From: ATM1 sp003577165
GTDB taxonomy: Bacteria; Armatimonadota; Fimbriimonadia; Fimbriimonadales; ATM1
Direction of reading: 5' to 3'
NCBI GenBank assembly: GCA_030263715.1
Contig: SZPM01000008.1
Location: forward strand, 1-64,000
Length of the DNA: 64,000 nt
In this document: piece by piece, positions 26,456 to 35,477 of the stretch
Numbering within the stretch: the stretch's first letter is position 1
Layout of the letters: every line of letters begins with the position of its first letter
Program-made: the position numbers and the translations under genes
Notes under the pieces: generated by a model
What the model saw: the letters and a program-made list of their open reading frames with translations, nothing else
Databases searched by the model: none
What the model was told of the DNA's origin: nothing

Positions 26456-27454
26456 GTGAAGTCAGTAACCGAACTCGAAGCAGAAGCGACGGCCGCGATC
26501 GAAGCGGCCGAATCTTTGTCCGCGCTTCGAGAAGTTGAAGTGCGGTTTCTCGGACGCAACGGATCGCTGAACAAACTCTTCGAGCAGATCGGCTCCATTC
26601 CAGCCGAAGAGAGACGCGAATTCGGTCGGGCGGTAAACGAAGCGAAAGCGAAGCTCGAAGCCGCGCTCGCGGACCGAATGTCCAAACTCAAGGCCGCCGA
26701 AGAGCGAAAGGCATTCGCGAGCGAGGCCGTGGACATCACTCTGCCGGGGCGTAGGCCGCGCGCAGGGCTTCCTCACGTCATGACTCAAGCCGCCGACCGA
26801 ATCAAGTCGGCGCTCATCGGCCTCGGATTCGAATTCTTCGACGGCCCCGAGTTGGAAGAAGTGCGATTCAACTTCTCAGCTCTGAATTATCCGCCGGATC
26901 ATCCAGCGATGGACGATCAGGACACGTTTTATATCGACGACCAGAGGCTTCTGCGAACGCAGTGCACGGCCATTCAGGGCCGCGTGTTCGAATCGCGCAA
27001 GCCCCCCCTCAGGATGTTCACGATTGGCCGGTGCTTCCGCAACGAAGCTGTGGACCGCACGCACAGCCACACATTCCACCAAGTGGACGCATTCATGGTG
27101 GATGAGGGAATCGGGATGCACCACCTCAAAGGAACCCTCGGCGCGTTCGCGCGAGCGATGTTCGGCCCAGAAGTCAAGGTGCGATTCCGACCGGACTACT
27201 TCCCCTTCGTAGAGCCAGGAGTCGAATACGCGATCACCAACCCGTTCAAATCAGGTTCCGAGTGGCTCGAACTCGGTGGTGCCGGGTTGATTCATCCGAA
27301 CATCCTGCGATCGTATGGCATCGATACCGAACGCTACTCAGGCTTTGCGTTCGGGCTCGGAGTCGAACGGATAGCGATGAGCCAGAACGGCATCGACGAC
27401 TTGCGCCTCCTTCTTGAGAACGACCTCAGATTTCTGGAGCAATTCCCGGCATGA
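26456..27454 (+). CDS. pheS: Phenylalanine-tRNA ligase alpha subunit
   Basis: 332 residues starting at GTG 26456; the ribosome site is weak (GAGG about 14 bases upstream). PheS with PheT forms the (alpha-beta)2 enzyme that charges tRNA-Phe. The N-terminal coiled coil (about 1-85) is followed by the class II catalytic core: motif 1 around GRRPRAGLPHVMTQAADRIK (about 99-118), motif 2 FTIGRCFRNEAVDRTHSHTF (about 191-210) with HQVDAFMVDEG, and motif 3 GFAFGLGVERIAMSQNGI (about 300-317). It overlaps pheT by four bases (ATGA), so translation of the two subunits is coupled. No T-box leader is visible upstream. Confidence 0.97.
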   Translation: MKSVTELEAEATAAIEAAESLSALREVEVRFLGRNGSLNKLFEQIGSIPAEERREFGRAVNEAKAKLEAALADRMSKLKAAEERKAFASEAVDITLPGRRPRAGLPHVMTQAADRIKSALIGLGFEFFDGPELEEVRFNFSALNYPPDHPAMDDQDTFYIDDQRLLRTQCTAIQGRVFESRKPPLRMFTIGRCFRNEAVDRTHSHTFHQVDAFMVDEGIGMHHLKGTLGAFARAMFGPEVKVRFRPDYFPFVEPGVEYAITNPFKSGSEWLELGGAGLIHPNILRSYGIDTERYSGFAFGLGVERIAMSQNGIDDLRLLLENDLRFLEQFPA

Positions 27455-29475
27455 GGGCGCCCGTCGACTGGCTGAACGATTACGTCCGAACGCAAGCATC
27501 GGCGAACGAGATTGCAGCGACTCTCACGATGCTCGGATTGGAAGTCGAGGAGATCGAGTCCTCCGACATCGGCCCGGTTCTCGTGTTTAAGGTCACGCCA
27601 AATCGAGGCGACTGCCTTTCGATTCTCGGACTCGCACGCGAGTTGGCGGCGAAGGATCCGGCGAAGTACGCGCCAACGGAGCTGTTCGCACAAGCCGTCC
27701 ACGGCTTCGCACTGGGTGATGAGTCGAAGAGGCTCCCGGATACGCTCGTCACGATCGAAGATCTCGAACTGTGTCCTGCCTACGGGGCGCGACTGTTCGA
27801 GTCCATTCCCTTCAAGCCATCCGGCGACAAGATTCGCGCGCGGCTGGTCGCGGGCGGCATGAGACCCATTAGCGTGGTCGTCGACACGACGAACTACGTG
27901 ATGATCGAGCTCGGACAGCCGCTGCATGCATTCGACCGGGACAATTTGACGGAAGGCAGAATCGTCGTTCGCAGGGCACGCTCCGGCGAGACGATGCGAA
28001 CTCTCGACGACATGGATCGCGCCCTGGACGACCAGATGCTCGTCATCTGTGATGCCGCGAGGCCCGTTGCGATCGCCGGCGTAATGGGAGGAGCGGACAG
28101 CGAAGTGTCGGCCAACACGAAGAACGTCTTGCTCGAATCCGCACACTTCAGCCCGGCATCCATCCGAAGAACGCGGACGCGCCTCGGAATGAACACGGAT
28201 GCGAGTTACCGCTTCGAGCGATTCGTCGATCCACAAGGAGTGCAGAGAGCCCTCAACCGCTTTGCAATGCTCCTTGCGGAACAAACGGGTGTGAGCCCTG
28301 TCGAGGGAACGTGCCTTGTCTCAGCCCCGTTCCACGAGCCGCGTGCCATCAAGGTTCGCGAGTCGAGGTGGACTGCTTTGCTCGGCATGTCGGTACCGCG
28401 CGCTGCGGCAGGCTCTTCGCTGGTTGCCCTCGGCTTCAATGTGACCGAAGACCAGGACGGACTCATGGCAACCGCCCCTTCTTGGCGGTCGGACATCGGC
28501 TTTGAAGAAGATCTCATCGAAGAGATCGGCCGCCTCTGGGGTTACGACGAGATTCCCGAAGCCCTGCCCTCGGGAGCAACGCCCGTCGGCGGGGAATTCG
28601 GCAAGTCGGCCTTCGTTTCAAGCGTCCGGCGAGCCGCGCTCCGCCTCGGCTTCACCGAAGTTTTGACCCACTCGCTGCGAGACACCTCGCCCCTCGATCT
28701 CGGAAGAGGGCCGCGGGTCCGCAATCCAGTTTCGCCCGAACTCGCGATGCTGCGCCCCTCGCTGCTTCACGGCGTCGCGGAGGCTGCCGCACGAAACCGA
28801 GGCCGCAACCTGCAACTGTTCGAAATCGGACGGGTTTTCACCTCGGAGTCCGAACGCACGCATCTCGCGATGCTGATCGCCGGCAGGCTGATGGACGATC
28901 ATTGGAGCGGCGGACCGCCCCCCCCAGCCGACTTCTTCGCGCTCAAGGGCCACATCGAGCGGCTCGGTGACCTCTCGCAAGCGCAGATCGAATTCAAGCC
29001 GCTCGACGATCCTCGATTTCACCCAGGCAGACAGGCAGGGCTCGCCGCAGGAGGCCAAGACCTGGGATGCATGGGCCAGGTCCTGCCTGACGTAGCCGAG
29101 GCCCTGGATATCCCCAAGGAGACTTTCGTCGCCGAAATCGACCTCGATGTACTTGCCGCGGGACGAACTGACTCCATTCGCTACGCTCCGATCAGTGCGT
29201 TCCCTTCGGTTCGTCGCGACATGGCGCTCCTCGTACCGAAATCTGTGCCCTATGGAGCCATCGAGGCTGCCATTCGCAATGAACTCGGTTCGCTCGCCGA
29301 ACGCATCTGGCCATTCGACATCTTCAGAAGCGAGGACATGCCCGAGGACATGCACAGCATCGCCGTTGCCGTCGTCCTTAGGCGTTCGGACCGAACTCTC
29401 ACCGACGAAGAGGCGAACGAGGCTCGCGAGCGCACAGTTAGTGCCCTGAAAGCCCTCGGAGCTCGCCTCCGCTGA
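27451..29475 (+). CDS. pheT: Phenylalanine-tRNA ligase beta subunit, lacking the N-terminal OB (EMAP-like) domain
   Basis: 674 residues, about 110-120 shorter than the usual 790-800. The first 40 residues match domain B1 (VDWLNDYV and LTMLGLEVEEIES), but the sequence then passes straight to VLVFKVTPNRGDCLSILGLARELAA, skipping the tRNA-bind/EMAP OB domain normally at about 40-150. The rest is intact: the B3/B4 domain with GGMRPISVVVDTTNYVMIE, then RRARSGETMRTLDD, the B5 domain ending in GFEEDLIEEIGRLWGYDEIP, the inactive catalytic-like core, and a C-terminal anticodon-binding (FDX-ACB) domain (YAPISAFPSVRRDMALLVP to the end). The 3' end overlaps the convergent membrane-protein gene by 38 bases. 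No frameshift is needed to explain the missing part. Confidence 0.95.
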   Translation: MRAPVDWLNDYVRTQASANEIAATLTMLGLEVEEIESSDIGPVLVFKVTPNRGDCLSILGLARELAAKDPAKYAPTELFAQAVHGFALGDESKRLPDTLVTIEDLELCPAYGARLFESIPFKPSGDKIRARLVAGGMRPISVVVDTTNYVMIELGQPLHAFDRDNLTEGRIVVRRARSGETMRTLDDMDRALDDQMLVICDAARPVAIAGVMGGADSEVSANTKNVLLESAHFSPASIRRTRTRLGMNTDASYRFERFVDPQGVQRALNRFAMLLAEQTGVSPVEGTCLVSAPFHEPRAIKVRESRWTALLGMSVPRAAAGSSLVALGFNVTEDQDGLMATAPSWRSDIGFEEDLIEEIGRLWGYDEIPEALPSGATPVGGEFGKSAFVSSVRRAALRLGFTEVLTHSLRDTSPLDLGRGPRVRNPVSPELAMLRPSLLHGVAEAAARNRGRNLQLFEIGRVFTSESERTHLAMLIAGRLMDDHWSGGPPPPADFFALKGHIERLGDLSQAQIEFKPLDDPRFHPGRQAGLAAGGQDLGCMGQVLPDVAEALDIPKETFVAEIDLDVLAAGRTDSIRYAPISAFPSVRRDMALLVPKSVPYGAIEAAIRNELGSLAERIWPFDIFRSEDMPEDMHSIAVAVVLRRSDRTLTDEEANEARERTVSALKALGARLR

Positions 29476-30721
29476 AAGCGGTCTTAACCACCAAGCGAAT
29501 CAACGCCAACCACAGCACCGCTCGCAAGGCTGCGCTCAGATAGAAGTAGTGGCCGAACGGGTGCTGGAAGGCGAGGATCGAATACGCGCCGACCGAGCCG
29601 AGCAACCCAAAGCCTGCAAGCGCCCAGTCTCTTCGCGCCGCGACCAGGCTGCTGACATTGAACAACCCTTCCGCGATGGCGCGCCAAGTCGCACCGAGCA
29701 AAAGGCCAAACGGCCCGACTTCGGGAGTCCAAAACGGAGGCATCAGTCGGATGGAAGTGAGCGACGGAAACGCGACCAGCATCAAGTCGCGAATCCCCCC
29801 CCAGAAGGGCCGCGCCTGCTGGAGCCTATACGACGTCTCCGAATCGAGCAGGCTCCGATGGAGCACGACGAACGCGATCGTCACGACCCATGCAACGATG
29901 TGAGGCCACCAACAAGTCTCCACTCCACGCATCCGAAGCACCAGTGCGCAGCCCAAGAGGCAGGCCGGGGCCACGACCGCCTGCTCGTAACTGCCGAGCG
30001 CAAGCAACAATGCGACGAGCGAAGCGAACCACCAGCCGACGAGTCCATCTCTCTCGAATCGGCAATACGAAGCAAGACTCACCAGACAAAACGCCGTCAT
30101 CACGACGGCGGTCCGGCCCGGCGGCCATCCAAGCGTGCGCTCCGCAAAGGAAACACCGCCGTTGTCGAGTCCCAACCAGGCGCCTCCCAGATCGGCGCTC
30201 AGAAGCCAAACGACAGACCCGACAAGAAGCCACTTTCGCCACTCGCCCCTCGCGGCAAGGGCAAGAGCGACGGTGCCAAAAATCGCCAGAAAGCCCAGGT
30301 ACTGCACTCCCAGCGACTGCCACAACCCAGACTGGATTCCGCCAAACAGCACGCCGGCGCCGCCCGCCAGCGCCCTCGACCGTGTCAACTCCCAAACAAA
30401 CCATAGGAGCGCAAGACACGCGGCAAAACCAAGCAGCAGATTCGTCCAGCGCCACGAACCCAGGTCCTTGCCTCGGTACCAAGCGTCCGCTTCGAAGGTG
30501 AGCGTCGAAACAGGCCTGTAAAACCCGTTCTCGAGCGGCCAATCTGTGGCGAACCAACTCAGCGCGCTGCCGCGCTCCTGTATCTTCTGGTAGATCGTTC
30601 TCGTATCCGCGTCGGGACTTGTCCAATACGCCGAAGGCTTCCTGACTTCTCGGATTCCGAAGGAGCAGGCCAGCAGCGCCGCAAGAGCGGCGCCAAACCA
30701 GAAAAGCCGTGCGCTCCTCAC
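29438..30721 (-). CDS. Polytopic membrane protein, glycosyltransferase-like, function unknown
   Basis: 427 residues with about ten predicted membrane segments. An N-terminal hydrophobic segment (about 5-22) is followed by a periplasmic loop containing SALSWFATDWPLENGFYRPV, whose FYRPV pattern resembles the first loop of PMT/GT-C proteins that use lipid-linked sugars. Further segments include WTNLLLGFAACLALLWFVWEL (quoted in part) and VVAPACLLGCALVLRMRG. No DD/DE catalytic pair of GT-C enzymes is evident in that loop, although DADTR lies near residue 38. It overlaps the upstream PLP-enzyme gene by four bases and so may be co-translated with it. The 3' end overlaps pheT by 38 bases, tail to tail. 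Confidence 0.7.
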   Translation of the reverse strand: MRSARLFWFGAALAALLACSFGIREVRKPSAYWTSPDADTRTIYQKIQERGSALSWFATDWPLENGFYRPVSTLTFEADAWYRGKDLGSWRWTNLLLGFAACLALLWFVWELTRSRALAGGAGVLFGGIQSGLWQSLGVQYLGFLAIFGTVALALAARGEWRKWLLVGSVVWLLSADLGGAWLGLDNGGVSFAERTLGWPPGRTAVVMTAFCLVSLASYCRFERDGLVGWWFASLVALLLALGSYEQAVVAPACLLGCALVLRMRGVETCWWPHIVAWVVTIAFVVLHRSLLDSETSYRLQQARPFWGGIRDLMLVAFPSLTSIRLMPPFWTPEVGPFGLLLGATWRAIAEGLFNVSSLVAARRDWALAGFGLLGSVGAYSILAFQHPFGHYFYLSAALRAVLWLALIRLVVKTAFSGGELRGLSGH

Positions 30722-32001
30722 ACTGCGGCTAAAGCGTCCTCCAGGTCAGCCAGGATGTCCCTCACGTCTTCAATACCCACGCTCATGCGAATCCCCCCCG
30801 GAGCGATGCCTGCTGCCGCCTGATCCTCCGAAGACAGCGAACTATGCGTCATTGAGGCCGGGTGCTCGATCAGCGTTCGAATCTGGCCGAGGCTGACGGC
30901 GAGTGTGATCGCCAGGGAATTCTCCGCCAAGTGATTCATCACTCGCTTCGCACGCTCGTACGCTTCGTCCTGCTCCCCCTCCAACTCAAAGTACAGCATA
31001 GCCCCCGGCGCGAAATTGCCGTCGATGTCGCGCATCTGCCGGCGCGCGAGATCAATCTGCGGAAAACTGTCTAATCCCGGGTATCGCACGAACTTCACGG
31101 CAGGATGTAACTCTAATGTCTCGGCTACCCTCATCGCCGACGCCTGCTGGCGCTCCATCCTCAAAGCGAGAGTCGGCGCCCCAAACACCAAGATGTTCCA
31201 AGCAGCCTTCGGCGAGATGCTCCCGCCAAAGTCCTTCCTGAACAGAAGAAGGTCCGTCTCCGCGGACCTTCGGCCGATCACCACCCCCCCCATGTCCGCT
31301 CCGAATCCGCTTAGGTACTTCGTCAAGCTGTGAACGACGAAGTCCGTGCCCATAGTGAGAGGCCGCTGACAGAACGGCGACGCAAAGGTGTTGTCTATGA
31401 TCGTCACAATTCTCTCGTTGTCGGGTCGTCCGGCGTTCGCCCCCTGAACGGCTCGCACCAACTCCTCGATGTCCACCAATTCCAGCGTGGGATTGCAGGG
31501 GGATTCCAGATAAACGACTCTCGTTTCGGGGCGAATCGAAGATTCCAACGTCTTGCGATCGTTCAGATTCGCGAGCGTGTATCTCACGCCGAAGCGACTG
31601 AGCCAGTTGGTGATGAGGCTGTACGTGCATCCGTAAAGCGCGTTGTGTGCAAGGATGTGATCACCTGCTGAGACGTGGATTCCAATCGCTGCGCTGACCG
31701 CCGCCATCCCCGTAGCGAATGCGACGGCGGTCTCACCTTTCTCGCTGAATGCTAACGTCTCTTCGAGCAAGCCCTGACAGGGGTCATCGAGCCGCGAGTA
31801 GATGTAAATCGGATGTACGGCGCCGCGATCTAAATCAGGATTCGCAAACTGAAGGAAACCGTCCGCCCCTCGCTCCGCCGATCTGAGGCGAAATGCTGTG
31901 GAGGTCGTAATAGGGGGCAAGATGTGGTCTTCGAAGTCCCACTTTTCACTGCGAAATTTTCCGTGAATAAGAACTGACCGATCCCTATAACGGTGCTCCA
32001 T
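30718..32001 (-). CDS. Cys/Met metabolism PLP-dependent enzyme (cystathionine gamma-synthase / methionine gamma-lyase family)
   Basis: 427 residues from ATG 32001; the frame is open upstream but the extra 57 residues are unlike the family. It contains YSRLDDPCQGLLEETLA (about 65-81), the cofactor-binding FATGMAAVSAAI, LESPCNPTLELVDI (about 165-178), VTIIDNTFASPFCQRPL (about 203-219) and the Schiff-base lysine in HSLTKYLSGFGADMGG (about 225-240). Members transfer or eliminate the gamma-substituent of O-acyl-homoserine, cystathionine or methionine. The LTKYLSGFGAD context fits either a gamma-synthase or a gamma-lyase; I cannot assign the exact reaction. The gene is divergent from the DUF2203 gene. 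Confidence 0.9.
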   Translation of the reverse strand: MEHRYRDRSVLIHGKFRSEKWDFEDHILPPITTSTAFRLRSAERGADGFLQFANPDLDRGAVHPIYIYSRLDDPCQGLLEETLAFSEKGETAVAFATGMAAVSAAIGIHVSAGDHILAHNALYGCTYSLITNWLSRFGVRYTLANLNDRKTLESSIRPETRVVYLESPCNPTLELVDIEELVRAVQGANAGRPDNERIVTIIDNTFASPFCQRPLTMGTDFVVHSLTKYLSGFGADMGGVVIGRRSAETDLLLFRKDFGGSISPKAAWNILVFGAPTLALRMERQQASAMRVAETLELHPAVKFVRYPGLDSFPQIDLARRQMRDIDGNFAPGAMLYFELEGEQDEAYERAKRVMNHLAENSLAITLAVSLGQIRTLIEHPASMTHSSLSSEDQAAAGIAPGGIRMSVGIEDVRDILADLEDALAAV

Positions 32002-32086
32002 GCAAGCATCATATTCGACGCGGCTCCCCCTTCGCCTCCCGTCCCTGTGTCGTATCCACGCACCGTTCGTGGATAATGATAGGCGT

Positions 32087-32473
32087 ATGCCCGAGTACTT
32101 GCATGACCGGCATTTCTCGGTCGAGGAGGCGAACGCTTTGCTCCCAAAGCTCACCGTCCTCCTGATTCGCATGCATGAGGCGCTCGAGAGGTTTCAGGGC
32201 CAAAAGGCGGAGGCCATCCAGGCCCTGCGCGTCGCCTCGACGAACGGAAAGCACCGCCGACCCCAGGGGGAGGACGCCCTCGACACTCTCCGCGAAATCA
32301 CGGCGGACATCGAGGCCTATGGCTGCATCGTGAAGGACTACGAGAAGGGCCTACTCGACTTCCCTTCCGTGCGCGATGGGAAGGAGGTCTACCTTTGCTG
32401 GATGCTCGGCGAACCCGAGATCACCTGCTGGCACGAGGTCGAGTCGGGGTTTGCCGGCAGAAAGCCGCTGTAA
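32087..32473 (+). CDS. DUF2203 family protein
   Basis: 128 residues from ATG 32087 (MPEYLHDRHFSVEEANALLP), the normal DUF2203 start; an earlier in-frame ATG adds 29 unrelated residues. The family pattern is evident: FSVEEANALLPKL at the N-terminus, a coiled-coil middle (about 20-70), and a C-terminal CIVKDYEKGLLDFPS, then VYLCWMLGEPEITCWHEVESG (about 101-121, quoted in part). The function of DUF2203 is unknown; members are small cytoplasmic proteins. GATAAT at 32072-32077 lies 15 bases before the ATG, so the mRNA may be nearly leaderless. It is convergent with aroF, with a four-base gap between stops. Confidence 0.85.
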   Translation: MPEYLHDRHFSVEEANALLPKLTVLLIRMHEALERFQGQKAEAIQALRVASTNGKHRRPQGEDALDTLREITADIEAYGCIVKDYEKGLLDFPSVRDGKEVYLCWMLGEPEITCWHEVESGFAGRKPL

Positions 32474-32477
32474 GCGC

Positions 32478-33533
32478 TTAGTTCGCTGCCGCGTACCGCT
32501 CGGTTCCGCTGAGAGGGCGACCCACGGCTGCGGCAAACGCCTGAAGCCTCTTCATGAGATCCGCAAAGCCCTCCGACGTGAGGGCCTGGGCTGCGTCGCT
32601 AAGCGCATGCCTCGGATCTGGGTGCACTTCGATCATGAGAGCGTCCGCGCCCGCAGCGACTGCGGCACAAGACATCGCAGGCACGTACCGGGCGAAACCC
32701 GTCCCATGGCTCGGATCGACGACGACCGGCAGGTGCGAGTGGTGTTTCAGCACCGGAACGGCCGACAGGTCCAGCGTGTTGCGCGTGTAGCCCCGGTCGA
32801 GCGGATGCACACCGCGCTCGCACAAAAGCACTTTGGAGTTTCCGTGCGAAAGCAGGTACTCGGCTGCCAATAGGAACTCATCGATCGTCGCCGATGGGCC
32901 CCGCTTGAGCATCACGGGATGGTCGCTCTTTCCGGCCTCGATGAGAAGGGGGAAGTTCTGCATGCTCCTCGCGCCGATCTGCAGGATGTCGACGTGCTCC
33001 GCCACGACGCCTACCATTTCGGGAGACATGACCTCGGAGATCGTCCGAATCCCCACTTCTTCTCCGACCTGCTTCATGATCTGGAGCCCCTCGACCGCGA
33101 GCCCCTGGAATGCGTAAGGTGAAGTGCGCGGCTTGAACGCTCCGCCCCGCAGCACGGTCGCTCCCGCGCTGCGCACCGCTGTCGCCGCCGCTTTCAGTTG
33201 CTCGTAACTCTCGATGCTGCAAGGCCCAGCGATGACCTGAATCGTCGGCCCACCGAAACTCACCCCACCCACCGTCACCACTGTGTCGCTCGGATGGAAC
33301 TCTCGCGACGCCAACTTGTAACTTCGGCTGACCTGGGTGACCTTGCTGACCCCGGGCAGGATTTCTAACTTCTGCTGCAGGGGATCCCGAAGGTCAGGCG
33401 GGATCGCCGACGGGATGCCAATGGCCATCACGTTGCCCGGCATGCGAAGAACTTCCAGACCATGTTCTTCGATGGTTTGGCAGACTAATTCGATTTCGGC
33501 GCCCGTGGCGCCCGGCTGCATGACGACTACCAT
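32478..33533 (-). CDS. aroF: 3-deoxy-7-phosphoheptulonate (DAHP) synthase with N-terminal ferredoxin-like domain
   Basis: 351 residues. It condenses phosphoenolpyruvate and erythrose 4-phosphate, the first step of the shikimate pathway. The N-terminal 70 residues (MVVVMQPGATGAEIELVCQT and on) form the regulatory ferredoxin-like domain of the Thermotoga-type enzyme, which mediates inhibition by aromatic amino acids. The barrel follows with VIAGPCSIESYEQL (about 101-114), LRGGAFKPRTSPYAFQGL (about 131-148), GARSMQNFPLL, MLKRGPSATIDEFLLAAEY (about 203-221), LCERGVHPLDRGYTRNTLDL and VVDPSHGTGFARYV. It ends a leftward gene series; its start overlaps the upstream membrane-protein gene by seven bases. 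No other aro gene is adjacent. Confidence 0.95.
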   Translation of the reverse strand: MVVVMQPGATGAEIELVCQTIEEHGLEVLRMPGNVMAIGIPSAIPPDLRDPLQQKLEILPGVSKVTQVSRSYKLASREFHPSDTVVTVGGVSFGGPTIQVIAGPCSIESYEQLKAAATAVRSAGATVLRGGAFKPRTSPYAFQGLAVEGLQIMKQVGEEVGIRTISEVMSPEMVGVVAEHVDILQIGARSMQNFPLLIEAGKSDHPVMLKRGPSATIDEFLLAAEYLLSHGNSKVLLCERGVHPLDRGYTRNTLDLSAVPVLKHHSHLPVVVDPSHGTGFARYVPAMSCAAVAAGADALMIEVHPDPRHALSDAAQALTSEGFADLMKRLQAFAAAVGRPLSGTERYAAAN

Positions 33534-34267
33534 GTGAACGGCTCTCTAAGGCTTCTCTTACGTATCCTAAGCAAGCGTACCGGGAAACCGACGAAATTCA
33601 ACAGATCTCGGTACAGGTCCACCACAGCCTGGACCTCCTCCCCGTACCTTCGCCGACGCAAGATCATCGCCAAATCGAACACCCAGTAAGAAACCAGTGA
33701 GATGCACACAATCGCCGCCGTCAGCGCCTCGGACCAAGTGAGTTCTGTCGCGAACGCCCACCCAGCGGCCATCAAGGACGCCGACCCCATCGCAAACGCA
33801 GCCACCCCGAGAAAACTGAAGTCCCTGCCAGCAAGGGTCACGTACCAGAGTGCCGCGAACCAGGCTGCCACCATCACCCAGCCACAGCTCTTCACAAACA
33901 GCGGCGCAGCCTCCCCGAGCGGCGCGAGCGCCAGGGTCACCGCAGCCGTGCCGAAGAACCAAGTCCCCGCGAGCAGAACGAGGTGCGCCCAAAGTGGCGC
34001 CCTCCGCGTTGCCGCGAGCGCAGCGAAACTCAGGACGCCCGCAAGGAAGATCCCCGAGGTGGACATCCCGACCAGGAACCTATTCGGGCCCTCCGCCAGC
34101 CAGTAGACAAGAAGCAGCGCCGGGACGACCTGGCTCGCCAGGTTCGCGAGCGCGACTAACCGGACGAATCGAGTCCTGGCCGAGTAGTCCGAGTCAGCGA
34201 CGATCTCCCCCGGCCCCGCTTGCCGCGCTCCAGCCCGTGGAATCGCGGTCGTGACCCGACTGCTCAT
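33527..34267 (-). CDS. Polytopic membrane protein, function unknown
   Basis: 246 residues with seven likely membrane segments: about 35-58, 65-85, 94-115, 125-145, 150-172, and two more before residue 215. The first 30 residues are polar and lack a signal peptide. The last 30 residues (VDLYRDLLNFVGFPVRLLRI, then KRSLREPF) are basic and probably cytoplasmic, with a weak resemblance to the Bax-inhibitor/UPF0005-like layout, which also has seven segments; this likeness is only by plan. It sits between the DAHP synthase and DapL-type genes with overlapping or abutting ends, so it is probably in one transcript with them. No function can be assigned. Confidence 0.7.
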   Translation of the reverse strand: MSSRVTTAIPRAGARQAGPGEIVADSDYSARTRFVRLVALANLASQVVPALLLVYWLAEGPNRFLVGMSTSGIFLAGVLSFAALAATRRAPLWAHLVLLAGTWFFGTAAVTLALAPLGEAAPLFVKSCGWVMVAAWFAALWYVTLAGRDFSFLGVAAFAMGSASLMAAGWAFATELTWSEALTAAIVCISLVSYWVFDLAMILRRRRYGEEVQAVVDLYRDLLNFVGFPVRLLRIRKRSLREPFTW

Positions 34268-35452
34268 CTATGCCCTTGCGACGGCCCCAACGGCGGCAAT
34301 CCGGCGAGCTGCTTCTTCGAGCCTCTCGCCCGCGACGTCTCCGCTCACCGTCAGGCTCATCCGCACGTATCCTTCGCCACCCGGCCCATAACCGTTGCCC
34401 GGGATCACGAGCACCTTCGCCTCCCCGAGGAGCCGTCGAGCGAACTCCGCGCTTGTCTCCGAAGTCGGCACGCGCGCCCACACGTAAAACGTGGCGCGAG
34501 GCGTGGGCACATCCCACCCGGCCTCCTTCAGACCTCGCACGAGCACGTCCCTCCGTCGCTGATACAGTTCGAGAGTCGCGCGGTTCTCTCCGTGGTCGAG
34601 AGCCCACGCTGCCGTCTCCGCGATCGCCGCGAACTGTTTGCTGTCGATGTTGTCCTTGAGACGGCTCAGCGGGGCGAGCGCATCCGCTCCGCCGCAGGCG
34701 AAGCCGATTCTCCAACCCGTCATGTTGAACGGCTTGCTGAGCGAGTGGAACTCGATGACGTGTTCCTTCGCGCCCTCGACCTGGAGCGGAGAGGCGCACC
34801 GGTACCCGTCATACGTCACCATTGCATAAGCCAAATCGCCCACAAGCAAGATATCGTAGTCCCTGCAGAACCGAACTGCGTCTTCGTAGAACTCCTTAGG
34901 CGCGACCGCTCCCGTTGGGTTCCCTGGATAGCAAGTGAAGAACAGTTTCGCCTTCTTCGCAATCTCGACGGGGATGTCTTCCAAGACCGGCAGAAAGCCG
35001 TTCTCCTCTTTTAGCCGCGCGTCGTAGACGGTCGCGTCGCACAAGTCCGCCTGAATGCGATACACGGGGTACCCCGGATCCGGGACGATTACCGCGTCGC
35101 CCGGATCGCAATAAGCCCAAATCAAGTGCGCCAGACCTTCCTTGCTCCCGATAACCTCGAGGATCTCGGACTTTGGATCCACTTCGACGCTGAATTCGCG
35201 CCTCAGCCAGCGGGCTGCGGCATCGAGGAATGTCTGCCATCCACGCGCCGATTCGTCGTAACGGTGCGTCGCAGGATGGGTCACCGCTTGCTGCATTGCC
35301 GTCACGATCGGGGCAGGCGTGGGCTGGTCGGGATCGCCGATGCCGAGGTCAATGATGTCTTCGCCTCGCGCCCGCATCTCCGCCTTGATCCGCGCGATTT
35401 CGGCGAACAAGTAAGGGGGAATCTTTTCGAGTCGCTTTGCTCGTGAAGGCAT
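34268..35452 (-). CDS. LL-diaminopimelate aminotransferase-type class I aminotransferase
   Basis: 394 residues from ATG 35452 (MPSRAKRLEKIPPYLFAEI); a TTG seven codons upstream is less likely. The PLP fold is complete: DLGIGDPDQPTP (about 36-47), the GSKEGLAHLIWAYCDPGDAV segment (about 103-122), the CYPGNPTGAVAP loop (about 165-176), LVGDLAYAMVTYDG (about 196-209), the Schiff-base lysine in SLSKPFNMTGWRIGFA (about 228-243) and the carboxylate-binding Arg near the end in GEGYVRMSL. DapL makes LL-diaminopimelate directly from tetrahydrodipicolinate; the IKAEMRARGEDIIDLGIGDP start and SKPFNMTGWR favour DapL, but aspartate or alanine aminotransferase specificity cannot be excluded. It abuts the membrane-protein gene downstream. 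Confidence 0.85.
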   Translation of the reverse strand: MPSRAKRLEKIPPYLFAEIARIKAEMRARGEDIIDLGIGDPDQPTPAPIVTAMQQAVTHPATHRYDESARGWQTFLDAAARWLRREFSVEVDPKSEILEVIGSKEGLAHLIWAYCDPGDAVIVPDPGYPVYRIQADLCDATVYDARLKEENGFLPVLEDIPVEIAKKAKLFFTCYPGNPTGAVAPKEFYEDAVRFCRDYDILLVGDLAYAMVTYDGYRCASPLQVEGAKEHVIEFHSLSKPFNMTGWRIGFACGGADALAPLSRLKDNIDSKQFAAIAETAAWALDHGENRATLELYQRRRDVLVRGLKEAGWDVPTPRATFYVWARVPTSETSAEFARRLLGEAKVLVIPGNGYGPGGEGYVRMSLTVSGDVAGERLEEAARRIAAVGAVARA

Positions 35453-35477
35453 ACCCAACGATTCTACCGGCAAGCCG

